Counted from the first letter of the stretch, positions 13,129-25,231 are shown. The stretch: DNA of 39,268 bases from Saccoglossus kowalevskii (GCF_000003605.2 NW_003155743.1:237618-276885), one strand, 5' to 3'. Notes: generated by a model not told the origin, from the letters alone. Translations and numbers: made by a program.

Positions 13129-13497
13129 AATAGATGATTTTCCGTTCAACTGCGAGATCTTGCGAGTTCCATGAAAGACGCGCATCAAACGTCTGCTGCA
13201 AAAATCAACGATTTGATTTTGAACTTGAATTTCTTTATTTCGTAGCTCACATCGACCGGCCGATCTTCAACAGAGGAATATTGCTTCCGAATACTCTCAC
13301 TTAATCGAAATTGCCTATCATCAAATGTGGACAGCACATTATTAAGCATGGAAATGTCCCCCGAAATACTTTCGCGTTTGTCGAATCCCACGCGATGTTT
13401 GACGCCACTACGATGCTATGACCTTTGTTTGTCCTGTTTTTACGTTCGATTTCACGCATAATGAGTGATTCTCGCAGTGAACGGAAAATGGTCTATT
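13129..13497. mobile_element. Inverted-repeat element, family TTTTCCGTTCACTGCGAGA (copy 1)
   Basis: The ends are AATAGATGATTTTCCG, then TTCAACTGCGAGATC, on the left, and AATAGACCATTTTCCG, then TTCACTGCGAGAATC, read inwards from the right. 369 bp. The interior aligns with the copy at 24949-25231, including a shared GCATAA-containing segment near the right end. No transposase seen. Confidence 0.78.
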
Positions 13498-14788
13498 AGT
13501 ATGCACATTTTATGATATATGTAAACAATATTTAGGAATTTTGAAAGTTCAATGCTCACTATAACTTATAATTGCATGTATTCCATTTAAAAATAGGGGA
13601 ATGGTCTTCTTTTTCCCCATTACAAATTTCATTCAAAATTACTGACAGGAATCACTAAATAGCATCAAAAGTATCAGAATTTTCATAAAAATATATATCG
13701 ACCGGTATACAATATACATGTTTCAGGGGATGGTACTTTTCTGGTTATACATGTATAGTCATTTCCATGATAAAATGTCTCAGCCTGCAGCTTTTCGACT
13801 CAGTGTACAGTGTATTTTCAGTGTACAATATTTTCCAGAAGAGTCAATGTATGAGGGCTTTATCATATACTTTTACAGTATCACCTCAGGACATGCACTC
13901 ACGCTAGATCACTAAACAAGATGAAAAAAAACTTCAATAACAAATTGCATTTTGAAATCTTCTTAGCGAGCAAAGATTCCAGTCTTGATGACTACAAATG
14001 TTGTTCTTATCATTCTCTGTTCGTAAATCAATTATAGGAAAAAAATATGCAAGACATATATTTACAAATTATTGCTGTTATTGCTGTAGAGTACGACACT
14101 TTTAATTTGAACAGTTCCACAAATGTATCCATCCTGATAAAAGTACTAAGAGGTTATCACAAGGATACCGCAAAGTATGAACTAAGGCAGTATGGTCTAC
14201 ATATAACAGAAGTCAATGTAACTTTGTACTGCTTTCAAACATAATTTGCTGGATCTTGTGAAAACCATATTATGATACATCTTTCCTCTGTTTGTAGTAA
14301 TAATTTAATAAGAATAACAGCCAAAAATGGCAATGAAAAATATTTTGCACTGCACAAATATTTTCGCTCAGTGACGGGATTCTATTTCTGCCACATGCTT
14401 ATAGCAGTTCTGTTTTTTTGAGAGAAATTAGAATAAAGTATTTTTCTTGTGTCTGTATATAATTTGTATTTACATTTCCTTTTGCAAACACTAAATTTTG
14501 AACCCTGATGTCTATAGTTTTCACTTCATTGTCTACGTGCACTTCTCATTTTAACCAAATGATGCCTTCTAATTAATTTTTTTTTTTTTTTGCAACAATT
14601 TAATGTAGTTGCAATTTTTATCTTGTTCTTAAACAGTTTCTGTCTCTGTGCAGGATAACATACAACATTTTCAAGAATCTGGTTGCCATAGAAACATTAA
14701 TTTTAGAACTGACTTTTCAATATACAAATTGTCGTGCAATTTTCATAAGGGCTGCTCGTAACAGTATCAATCCATCAAATGTTATTGT

Positions 14789-14868
14789 GTGTCTGGTTGC
14801 CATGGGAAAAAAAAATTAGGAATGATTTGTGTCTGGTTGCCATGGGAACAACAAAATTAGGAATGATT
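14789..14868 (+). repeat. 40-bp direct duplication with X-box-like motif
   Basis: Two adjacent copies of a unit starting GTGTCTGGTTGCCATGGGAA and ending ATTAGGAATGATTT. Each contains GTTGCCATGGGAA, close to the RFX X-box palindrome GTTGCCATGGCAAC. A third, weaker match (GTTGCCATAGAAAC) lies at 14682-14695. Confidence 0.8.
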
Positions 14869-15336
14869 CTTCATGGACGATGAATGTTTTTTAGGAGGGG
14901 GGAGTTGTCTTTCAAAAAAAAAAGTGTGCAATTTATCAATTTGTAATTGAAACAACAAATGTTTAATAGATTCTTCATTATTGTCAAATATAGTCTGATT
15001 TACTGAGTAAATAAACTACTCAAGACTCAATTTGTTTTTTTAAAAAAGAAATTGGAAGTTAAATGTGTTTTAAATGTCAGAAGAAGACAATTAGAGGTAT
15101 TAGTGAGGATAAACAGCTTTGCAGATGTTGTGGAGGTCTAAACTTTCAAGTACCATCTAGTTATCAATGTGCCACACATTTTCATGATAATCCTTAGCAT
15201 ATTGTTCGAACTCTGATCTATTTCCATTCAGGTCATGTACATTATTTTTCTGTACATCATTTTCAGTATGATACTACTGACAGAAGCTGTGATGAAAGCA
15301 TATGGCATTCCTTGGAGGGGAGCATATTTATAAGCA

Positions 15337-16200
15337 GGCTTAAGCAGGCTAAAGCAGACCAGCGTTTCCATGGATGAAAGTAGACATGTTTTCTTGGAGG
15401 GGGGCTTAATTGTTATGTTGAAGCAGACCTGGTGTTTCTATGGATGAAAGTAGACATGTTTCCTTGAAGGGGGGCTTAATTGTTATGTTGAAGCAGACCT
15501 GGTGTTTCCATGGATGAAAGTAGACATGTTTCCTTGAAGGGGGGCTTAATTGTTATGTTAAAGCAGACCTGGTGTTTCTATGGATGAAAGTAGACATGTT
15601 TTCTTGGAGGGGGCTTAATTGTTATGTTGAAGCAGACCTGATGTTTCTATGGATGAGAGTAGACATGTTTCCTTGGAGGGGGGCTTAATTGTTATGTTGA
15701 AGCAGACCAGCGTTTCCATGGATGAAGGTAGACACGTTTCCTTGGAGGGGGGCTTAATTGTTATCTTGAAGCAGACCTGGTGTTTCTATGGATGAAAGTA
15801 GACACATTTTCTTGCAGGGGGGCTTAATTGTTATGTTGAAGCAGACCAGCGTTTCCATGGATGAAGGTAGACACGTTTTTTTGGAGGGGGGGGCTTAATT
15901 GTTATGTTGAAGCAGACCTGGTGTTTCTATGGATGAAAGTATACACGTTTCCTTGGAGGAAAGCCTAGTTATATGTATGCTGAAACAAGTCAGTGTTTCC
16001 ATGGATGAAAATAGACATGTTACCTTCGAGGGGGGCTTAATTATAATTGTTATATGTGGGTTGAAGCAGAGAGGTGTTTCTATGGATAGACACAAAGCCC
16101 GGAGGCAAGGCAATTTAATTGTCAGGCTGAAGCAGACCAGCCTAATTATAATTGTTACTGGTATATGTAGGCTGTAGCAAAGCATCGCTTCTATAGATCC
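15337..16200 (+). repeat. 70-bp minisatellite, ~12 units
   Basis: The unit runs AAGCAGACCTGGTGTTTCTA, TGGATGAAAGTAGACATGTT, TCCTTGAAGGGGGGCTTAAT, TGTTATGTTG. The first seven or eight units are close to 70 bp and highly similar; those after ~15960 are diverged and of uneven length. Because 70 is not a multiple of 3, open frames here are incidental. Confidence 0.93.
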
Positions 16201-17674
16201 CTGGAGGGGATCCCATTTTATTGTTACCAGCAGACCCAGCATTTCAATGAATGAGATACAAGTAACTTTTATAGAATATATAGTGGACATGATTCGGTAA
16301 TAGTTGTCTTAAAGTAACTATTCAAAATAACAAGACTTTCCAAGCAATTGACTCTCCTTTTGTAGCTTATGAAGATGAAGACTCAATTTTGAATAGTTAT
16401 TACTGAGAGCATTATGCTTAGCAAATCATCTGTACTGTATTCCCTATTTATTGGTCTTTGGCTGGTTCACGCCTTAAGTGTCATGGTGCACCAAGCCACA
16501 AGAGGCCGGTAACTAGTATCGAATTTAGCATTCTGATTGGTTCGTCACTTTCTCGTTGCTTGTTCTATTTCCCTTGGTTATTATACCTGATGTCATCGCT
16601 TAATTACCCTCATGGCCGTTCAGGGGTTTCCTTCTACTTAATTGGGCAAATAAAAAAATGTTTCTTTTGTTATCAATTTGTACAGAAACAGCGAGAAATG
16701 CCAGATTCATCTCAAATATTAAAGTCCTTCCTGGCAGACTGTATGGGCAGGGCGTTATTGCAGTAATGAAGACTTATTTACGGAAAGCGAATATTAGAAT
16801 GTTTTCAAATTACATCACTTGGTCATGTGCCTTTGGGCAGGAACTCCAGCCCAGTGGAACGATATGGTGATTACTAATTACCTGTGTTCTACTTGCCATT
16901 CACAAGGAACGCCGGGAACCAACGAATATTGGTCTGAGCAATTCCACAAAGACCAAGTTATTTATTACCTTACATAAAGGCACCTGCAGTTACGACAGTT
17001 AACGAGTAGCAAATAATTAATTACTTACTAGATTGAAATCACAATAATAAACAAAATAGTGTAAACAACATAACCAATGGTATCCCATAATCCACTGATG
17101 CAATCCCAGGGATTGACAGCACTCTCTTTAGTTTAGGGGAAATCACAAATCTGTATATTAATAACTACTGAATAATTAATGTTTTTACAGCATGCATCCT
17201 ATAACCCTCAGGAGCCGAATTATAATAAAACACATTAGCGTATCTTTTAATGGATCAATCATCATACTTTAGGAATATGTCAATTTGTAATATTCACATT
17301 GTGACAAATCACCTTGCACAAATTGAATTGATTGAGTATTCATACGATATGAGATACATGGATGGAATTTAAAGCATTTGTTGTGTTTAAGTATGGGACG
17401 TGGTGATGTGCAACAATGTGCAGGTAAACTGATGCTCATACAATTACATTTAATATCCAATTACAGGGTGCTTTATGCAGCGATCTATGCAGTGGAGAAG
17501 AATATAGGCTGGAGCTCACAACTAAATACTAATACCCATTTTTTGGGTTCACCAAACAACATTAACATCTATTACATTAATCTAATCAGGACAAATCTTA
17601 AAAATAATTTTGTTTTGCACAGTCAAAAGATGGTATTAATGATGAACAAGCTAGAGAGCGTCCTATGAGATACC

Positions 17675-17838
17675 TTAAAGCGGGAGGGTCGTCACCTGCG
17701 CACGCACGGGAATCAAGTCGCAAGCGACAATAACAACACACACTAAAAATGCAAAAGATCATGGGCAGACAATTATTTGTAAACAATAACACGCTATGGC
17801 CATCTGACGCATGCACAGGTGACGACTCCCCCTCTTAA
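17675..17838. mobile_element. TTAA-ended MITE (copy 1, long form)
   Basis: The left end is TTAAAGCGGGAGGGTCGTCA then CCTGCGCACGC. The right end read inwards is TTTAAGAGGGGGAGTCGTCA then CCTGTGCATGC. The interior shares CAAGCGACAATAACAACACA with the copy at 18088, plus ~60 bp not found there. Confidence 0.8.
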
Positions 17839-18087
17839 AGTACTGTATTTGGATGCGTTTCTGTGAATAAAGAGATGTGGCTAGTCAGAATATTTTTTTT
17901 ATTGATAAAAATACATTAAATACAATGTTTGGTATGCTTCTATTAGAAATGGATTATTAATAGAGCATTTACTGTACATTGTATTGACTCCATTTCAAGC
18001 CTATGTACTTGTGAATATCCATGTAAAAAACGGTTTTCCATCTCGTCATGAGGAAAATTGAAAAACAGTGCAGTGATTAAAGATTAT

Positions 18088-18192
18088 TTAAAGCGGGAGG
18101 GTCATCACCTGTGTACGCGCGGGAATTGAGTCTCAAGCGACAATAACAACACAAGCTAAACGCATGCGCAGGTGACGACTCCCTCGCTTTAA
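18088..18192. mobile_element. TTAA-ended MITE (copy 2, short form)
   Basis: The left end is TTAAAGCGGGAGGGTCATCA. The right end read inwards is TTAAAGCGAGGGAGTCGTCA. 105 bp, lying 250 bp after copy 1 in the same orientation and lacking its ~60-bp internal segment. Confidence 0.8.
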
Positions 18193-18839
18193 TACCACAA
18201 CAAGTAAATATATGTTCAACATTTTACAGTTATTATATAATGCTTCTGAATACCTGCATTAAAGGTTGTTTCGAATCAATAATTCATCCTCTGAAACAGA
18301 AAACAAACATTTCCCTATTCTACTTTGTGATGCACTCTACAGTATGCAAAATTGCAAAATATGTGCGAGGTGTAGGTTTCTAATTGAAATATGTGACGAT
18401 GTGAAACAAAAAATGTCAGCATCAACAAGTTGGTGATACATAAAATCAAATTGGAACAAATATTTGGAACGTATACATGCACCTCTACTGTAGATGCACT
18501 TCAAATAGAACAAATACATCATCTTGAAACATTTTCTATTGTATGACTTTTTTTTATCTCAGTTTTTTTTCAAAGTCTATTTCACATTTATGATGAATTT
18601 ATTTCCCATGGGATTGTAACACACTTGAGAGCACTTAGCATTCTGATGGGTGGATAAGACTTATAGTTACAACAAAGTGAAGCGTGATGACTGCATTTAC
18701 TTTTCTTATTTTTTTCTGTGTCTCAGGAGACATAAACGTAGGAAGATTACAAGAAGACAGAGTAATAACAGTTAGCGTGCATTTATTCCTGTCACTTCTA
18801 TAACATCATACAACCTGCTGCACTTCAATGAACATGTTA

Positions 18840-19047
18840 CTGTAGAATATTTTATTTTCGCTTGGAATTTATTTTCGCTATTTTCGCTGAAGGGATGATT
18901 CCGTGAAAATAAAATCTAGCGAATATACTTTTTTTCCTATATTTCCCATTAAACTCATCAAAAATCAGTGAAAATATATTCCATACAAAACGCTCAAAAA
19001 GCCTTTTCAGCGAAAATTAATTCCAGCGAAAATAAAGTATTCCACAG
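18840..19047. mobile_element. Foldback MITE with TA duplication
   Basis: The left end is CTGTAGAATATTTTATTTTC then GCTTGGAATTTATTTTCGCT. The right end read inwards is CTGTGGAATACTTTATTTTC then GCTGGAATTAATTTTCGCT. TA lies at both outer edges, as in Tc1/mariner-type insertions. 208 bp, with TTTTCGCT repeated inside the arms. Confidence 0.8.
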
Positions 19048-19449
19048 TAGTTATTAATTTAGAGACGCAACATTTATTTTGAAGCATTTATTTTTAATCC
19101 TTTTTTTGTTATTTTTAGACCAAATGAACTTATGAAAATGCATAAAATATTTATAAAACATTCACCTCAGAAAATCCTTGCACTTCATTCAAATCTTAAG
19201 AAGATACTTTCATTGGCTTAGAGAAACATTTGAATATGCAAATTACCCATGAGTCTTTGCAGGTTTCCTTCAATCATTGGTTGATTTATTGTTACATTGT
19301 ATGCATCCCTGATTGGTCAAGTTGTTTTAATCCTAATTTGAAATTTATCAAATTTGTATATAAAAAAACATTCATAACTTCATTATAAAAATTTTGAATT
19401 GTTTTAATTTACATTTAAATAAATGTTATACCAAAACAAGCAGCCTGTC

Positions 19450-20150
19450 GAGTGTTAGCAATGCACATTTCAATTAAAGAACTGAAGATATCATTAGAAA
19501 ATGAACAATATGTATAGCAATCAGACTTGCTGTTTTCAACAAGAACAAGAAAAATATCACTTTTTACCAAAAATGACAAAAATATTCATCAAAATTAGAT
19601 AATTGAAGATATCAAACAAAATGAACAAATTTGAGAGAGGTTCACATGTAGTACCTATTTGTATAATATCAAAGCAATCGGACTTGCGGTTTTTAACAAG
19701 AAACCGAAAATATCACTTTTTACTAAAAATGACAAAAATATTCATCAAAATTAGATAAATGAAGATATCATACAAAATGAACAAATTTGAGAGAGGTTCA
19801 CATGTAGTACCTATTTGTATAATATCAAAGCAATCGGACTTGTGGTTTTTAACAAGAAGTCGAAAATATCACTTTTTACTAAAAATGACAAAAATATTCA
19901 CCAAAATTAGAGAATTGAAGATATCAACATGAAATGAACAAACCTGAGAGGTCCACATGCAGTACCTATATATGTAATATCAAAGCAATCGAACTTGAGG
20001 TCTTCCCAAGGTACATATACACCAAGTATCAAAGCAATAAGAATTATAGTTTAAAGAAGTTGAAAATGTAAAAAGTTGACACGGATGACAGACGCCGATG
20101 GACAATCACTCATATAATAAGCAAGGCAAAGTTGACAGCGGAGCTAAAAA
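19450..20150 (+). repeat. 156-bp-core dispersed element (copy 3, most complete)
   Basis: About four core units spaced 154-156 bp (starts near 19516, 19670, 19826, 19981). Each has CAAAGCAATCGGACTTGCGG, AAATATCACTTTTTACYAAA, AATGACAAAAATATTCAYCA and GAACAAATTTGAGAGAGGTT. A short GACGGATGACAGACG tract, GACAATCACTCATATAATAA and a hairpin ending GACAGCGGAGCTAAAAA complete it. Tandem core, short microsatellite and 3' hairpin recall HINE/Helentron-derived or bivalve 'pearl' elements; this is an architectural comparison only. Confidence 0.82.
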
Positions 20151-20857
20151 CGTGCTAATCACATGACCATGGACCACAAAAATATTAATTTGAATTTTTC
20201 TGATATTTTTCAACATTCAATATTGTTTTTTGTGCTGAGCCTGTCAACGCAGGCCTAACATGATTCCAAAGAAGAGTGGGCGGTGTAATTTTGGTTTATT
20301 TTTCTTAAATTATGCATACACAGAATAGCAATGACATTTCAAAAACCATAAATACTTATAAGGGCCAGACCTAAATTATCATTTAGCGCTGTTCAACGAG
20401 AACGCACCCACACACTTCCATTCAGCAAGGTACATAACAATAAAGAAAACAAAAAATGAGTTTGGGACAGCTTTTTCTTCTTAATATATAAAGCAATAAA
20501 TATTCCATGCTATATGAGCTTTATGTTTTGTATTTTATAAATAGATGTATTACTGAGCCTAAAAGACTACTAAGGCATAAATTGAAATAAAACAACCAGA
20601 CCTAAACTTATTATAATAGCAAGCAAATTACCATACCTAGAAATTAATTCTTAGTATTAAAAACACAGCATGTCAACATACCACGGTTGTCTCTTTGGAA
20701 TTTACGGTCCTGTTCAAGGGTTACTGGGTAGACACATATTATCTTTATTTATAGAGATAAAAACATGCGATGAATACAAATAAGCATGACCATAACAACC
20801 CTAACCAAATTAGATTTTTGTAGCATTGTACAGTAGTTATGGAATGTTATAGTATTT

Positions 20858-20892
20858 GGTGGTTGTGGTGGTGGTGGTGGTGGTGGTGGTGG
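20858..20892 (+). repeat. (GGT)n microsatellite
   Basis: A short GGT/TGG run of about ten copies. The poly-Pro and poly-Trp frames on the two strands are artefacts. Confidence 0.9.
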
Positions 20893-21264
20893 GTGCTTTA
20901 TAATGATGTAATTTACCCATTCCATTGCGTGATGTGTATATGTTCTCATAGAGGGTGTGCTCCTTCTAAATCTGCCTCCGCCCTTAGTAATTTCTGTTAC
21001 TCATGTTGTATAACTACAGTATATTCTATAAAGTATACATTTTGGTGATAGAGTCAAATTTTCCAAGTTTTTGACAGCCCCAAAAAAATCTGCATCACAA
21101 AGTTCATTTACATGTAGTGTTAAATTAATCACTGATCTTTCACAAATTGTGCATCCATCTGATTTTCTTATATCTTTTAGTTTTTTCCAATATTAACAAC
21201 ATAGAGAGATAAGAAAGAACTCCCGTGTGCTGAAGGTATTAGAGGCTGAAGTACAAACAAGGTA

Positions 21265-21427
21265 TACTGTTTTTCCTTTATTAGAAACACATATTCAATA
21301 CACATAAAGCAACAATTGTATTTATTACATGCAAAATCATTGAAATATGTCTTATTTTGACCACAGACTTGTCTTTGTCATTTATATTAACAGTAAACAC
21401 ATGTGCTTATAATAGAGCAAATACAGC
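21265..21427. mobile_element. TA-flanked MITE, GTATTTGCTCTATTAGAAG family (copy 1)
   Basis: The left end is TACTGTTTTTCCTTTATTAG then AAACACAT. The right end read inwards is TGCTGTATTTGCTCTATTAT then AAGCACATGTG. It is related to the element at 35849-36003. Confidence 0.6.
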
Positions 21428-21767
21428 ATTCAAAAAGCAATGAGTAGTGTGGTTCTAAGTAGCTGCATGTATGGTTTAACAATTACCGGTATAAATATTT
21501 AATGAATTAATGACCATATATGATGACTTGATATTTTGGTCATATATCTTATCGGACAACAAAATTATAACTCCAGATGCAATTTCCCTACCTGCAACAG
21601 TACTTAAAAAATTACATTTATGCATGGAGGTCACATGACCATATATTGTCATCTGATTCATATCATTGTCAGATGCCTTCATTAAAGCACTGGTTGCATG
21701 CGACTGCAGCAGTGATTAGTATATTACAGTTGAGCATAATAAGAAGGACACATGACATTAATAACAG

Positions 21768-21990
21768 GTAATTAATATGCGTGGCATCTATGTACCAAGT
21801 TTTATTGAATCTGATGAGTGGTTAAGATATTGGTGAAAAAGTTAAATATTAGCTAATGAATATGTAAATTAGGCTATTAATATGCACAGATTTTAACCAA
21901 AAACTAATCAAGCCCATTATTCCAGATCATCTATGTACCAAGTTTTATTGAAATCTGTTTAATAGTACGTGAGAAACATGTACATGTATA
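21768..21990 (+). repeat. ~158-bp tandem-core dispersed repeat, family 2 (copy 2)
   Basis: Carries GGTAATTAATATGCG and two occurrences of CTATGTACCAAGTTTTATTG (near 21788 and 21941), with GTAAATTAGGCTATTAATAT between them. Confidence 0.65.
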
Positions 21991-22926
21991 CCCATTCCTA
22001 ATACAGTAATGCACCGACCTCCGGTACGTGCATCCTGTTCACGTAACATTCAAATACTTAATTTTAGTCACTTCAGGCGCAAAAGTGTTATCACCGCACA
22101 ATGAACGAAAAAGTATGCATAGCTCCTTTGTTGTCATTTCGGACTGTTTTCTCTCATGAAATTATTACTACAGTAGTAGCAGGGAAAAAGATGTATGATA
22201 ATATACTCAGTATGCATCAATTTCCACTACATGCTGGTCGATACGATCACCGTTCTTCCTTCATGCATACTTAGCGGTATTCTTGTAATTACCTCATAGT
22301 ATTAGATGTACGATAGATACATATATGCCTATGGCAATGGCAGCATTTTAAGCTGCATAATGAATGCAATATTACAACCACTGCCCCTGGGTATCACACA
22401 TAAATTTGATTCACTAGACAAACGACCTCACTTTTGTATTTCAAGACTCCACTGTCTTGGTATAATGTCTTCTTCAAAACAAAGTTGATACTTTTCCGAG
22501 ATATTAACTATTTTCCATGGTTATTCCCACAATAGTAGTGTTGACACTACATGAAGTACGGGGTAAGATTTAAGCTAATCTCATATGTTTCCATATCGGA
22601 TAGACCCAAATGCGTTCAAGCACGGGAAGAATCTTGTTAAGAATATACCGGTACAAAAAATCTTCAGTCATTTAACTATAATTACTAGTACAGTAACTAG
22701 GAAAGTATATATGATAGTTCTACGGTTATAAAACAATACCAAAGCAAATTCAGAAGTGCAAATTGCAGAAAAATACTAAGTAGCACAGATCGAATCTCGT
22801 CATCAGTTCTCTTTATATGTGTTTGTGTTGATATTCATGTCAGAAATGGCATACCGAAATGAATAATCATGAATACAATAGTAAATCTTCCAAATGAACA
22901 TTGAATACAGTGGCGTTTTGGGTGCT

Positions 22927-23080
22927 CAGCCAGAGCTAAGCATTCATGCACGCTTCATTAGCCAGTGCTAAGGATCTGGATCACGTCAGATATAATCCGT
23001 ACTTGCTGTTTCTTAGCTCGTGGCTAAGCCTTCACACGTGTTTTCTTAGCCCGAGCCAAGGAGCTTTGCATGAATGCTAC
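22927..23080. repeat. Foldback with clustered TTAGC/GCTAA palindromes
   Basis: Outer 12-bp perfect inverted repeats: AGCATTCATGCA (22939-22950) and TGCATGAATGCT (23067-23078). Between them are three or four short palindromes: TTAGCCAGTGCTAAG, TTAGCTCGTGGCTAAG and TTAGCCCGAGCCAAG. Confidence 0.7.
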
Positions 23081-23244
23081 TTATGTTCTTGCATGACACA
23101 ACCATGGTACCGGTAGTTTATTTGGTTGTTGCCAATTACAATTGTTATTATCTTGCTACAGATCTCATGCAGGTCAACCCATGGACTCTACATACCAACT
23201 TATACAAGCATTTTTTTAGAAGTTAAAAGTAGCATGTAAAAAAT

Positions 23245-23462
23245 ATTTGCTAGAAATAGAGAACTTAAAATATCATCACAAAATGAAAAAATTTACAGAA
23301 GTCCACAAAGGTACCTACATAACCAAGTATCAAAGCAAGTGAGCTAGTAGTTTTCAAAAGGAAGTCAAAAATATAATTTTTTACCAAGAATGACGAAAAT
23401 AGTCAAAGAACACCTGTATGAACAGCTCCCCTCTGTCTTCTTCGATGACAGCGGAGCTAAAA
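23245..23462 (+). repeat. 156-bp-core dispersed element (copy 4)
   Basis: One core unit and the terminal GACAGCGGAGCTAAAAC. Same orientation as the other copies; the microsatellite part is reduced. Confidence 0.72.
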
Positions 23463-24179
23463 CATACTGTCTTTCTGTAATTATAAATATTAACTTTATA
23501 TGGGGTGCTTTGTTTGTGAGTAAAAAAGACGCTCAACTTGTTATTTGCAATTTTTAATAATTCATATTTAAAGTCATTTATTAAAACATGAGTGTGACTG
23601 GATACACTTCTTTTCAGTTATTATTAAATGTACTATATTAATCCCAAGGTCCCTTATAGATTATGACATGGATTGTAGGAAAGTTTCAAAAAAGTGCAAA
23701 AATATATGGTACCTCAGTATATTTCAGCGGAAACAAATTTCTGGTGAATTATGATTATTACATATTGGATTAAATATTATTTGAAAAAGAATGAACAAAA
23801 TTACTTGAGTCATCCCGAGCGCAAGTGTTTAGTGTTGATGCAATCATGACAGACATGACAGACAGACATGTAACATGCTAAAAGAAACAGCTTATCAAAT
23901 TTATACTGTGCATTGACAAGAGATTTTTTTTTCAACCCCCCAAGCATAATGCCCTCCAAAGTTCAAATGGTAAACCTCTTAGTGATGGATTATGGGATAC
24001 ATGCATGTCAATAAACCCCCTGTTATACCAGTATTGGAAGGCAGCCAGTGTTTATCAACACAACATTCCACTTATGTAAAAGGTATGTGTCTGTATGAAG
24101 AGGAATGGTCCGTGCACATAGACTAAATATATTATCAATTGATGACACAGCATATAGTACTTTTCCAAAATTGCATTTT

Positions 24180-24495
24180 TTAACATAAAAAATCTTATAA
24201 AAATCTGAGAGAGGTCCACATTTAGTATCTATATATGTGATATCAAAGCAATCAGACTTGCGGTTTTTGACAAGAAGTCGAAAATATCACTTTTTACTAA
24301 AAATTACAAAAATATCCACCAAAATTAGAGAATAAAAGATATCATCATGAAATGAACAAATCTAAGAGAGGTCCACTCAAAGTACATATATACCAAGTAT
24401 CAAAGCATTCAGGCTTGTAGTTTTCAAGAGGTCATCGAAAAAGTAAAACATTGACATGGACGACACCGACAATCAATCATATGATAAGCTAAAAA
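24180..24495 (+). repeat. 156-bp-core dispersed element (copy 5)
   Basis: About two units (CAAAGCAATCAGACTTGCGG, TACCAAGTATCAAAGCATTC) and the end GACAATCAATCATATGATAA then GCTAAAAATAG. The terminal hairpin is lost. Confidence 0.75.
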
Positions 24496-24948
24496 TAGTT
24501 TAAAAACAAAAAAATACTTTATGATATATATATGAAATATACAAAGGTGTGTTTACTGAATAATTATTGTTGTTTCTGTGTCATTTTTAATTATAGTTAT
24601 AAAATTTTCCTGTCATTTGTACATTGTAAATGAACCTTATTTTTTTACAGGATTCCACATAAAATGTAGGATGAGGTGACATTAAATATACAACTGGCAT
24701 TGTAACTGTTGTACTGGAAAACATGATAGACATAACAACACCTCAACTAAATCTCAGGAAATTAAAAGAATCACTGTATATGCAGTTTTGCAACATTTTA
24801 TGTTGATCTAAACAGACAAAATTTATCATCGCTTACAGATTTTCCATATATTAATACAAGTCAGACCACATAAAGAAACAGATTAAAGCTTACATCAGAA
24901 TGATAAAAATCTGGAGTAGGTAGACTCCATTCCTCAATATTTCATTTG

Positions 24949-25231
24949 AATAGATGAATTTTCAGTTCACTGCGAGATCCAGCATACTGCGCGAGAGAGA
25001 CAAGGGCCGAACATTTAGTGCAAAAATTGAAAAATGTGATTTTAAATTTCCTTTTGTATAGCTCAATGTCAGAATGCCGATCTTTGAGGAAGGAATATTG
25101 TGTTGAGATACCATTACTTCTCCAAAATTGACTATCATCAAAAATGAGAATACCCCAAAAAATGTATTTGTTTATTTTTTTTTTGTTTAATTTCGCGCAT
25201 AACACAGATCTCACAGTGTGAAAAATGTTCT
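24949..25231. mobile_element. Inverted-repeat element, family TTTTCCGTTCACTGCGAGA (copy 2)
   Basis: The left end is AATAGATGAATTTTC then AGTTCACTGCGAGATC. The right end is diverged (GATCTCACAGTGTGAAAAAT). It lies in the same orientation as copy 1. Shared interior landmarks are GCCGATCTT, GGAATATTG and CTATCATCAAA. It is shorter than copy 1 by ~85 bp. Confidence 0.7.

Noticed and set aside
15895-16290. 131-codon minus-strand frame
   Set aside because: It falls in the decayed part of the 70-bp minisatellite and shows repeated phrases only.
16448-16470. tRNA-like box B (GGTTCACGCC)
   Set aside because: No matching box A or cloverleaf could be drawn around it.
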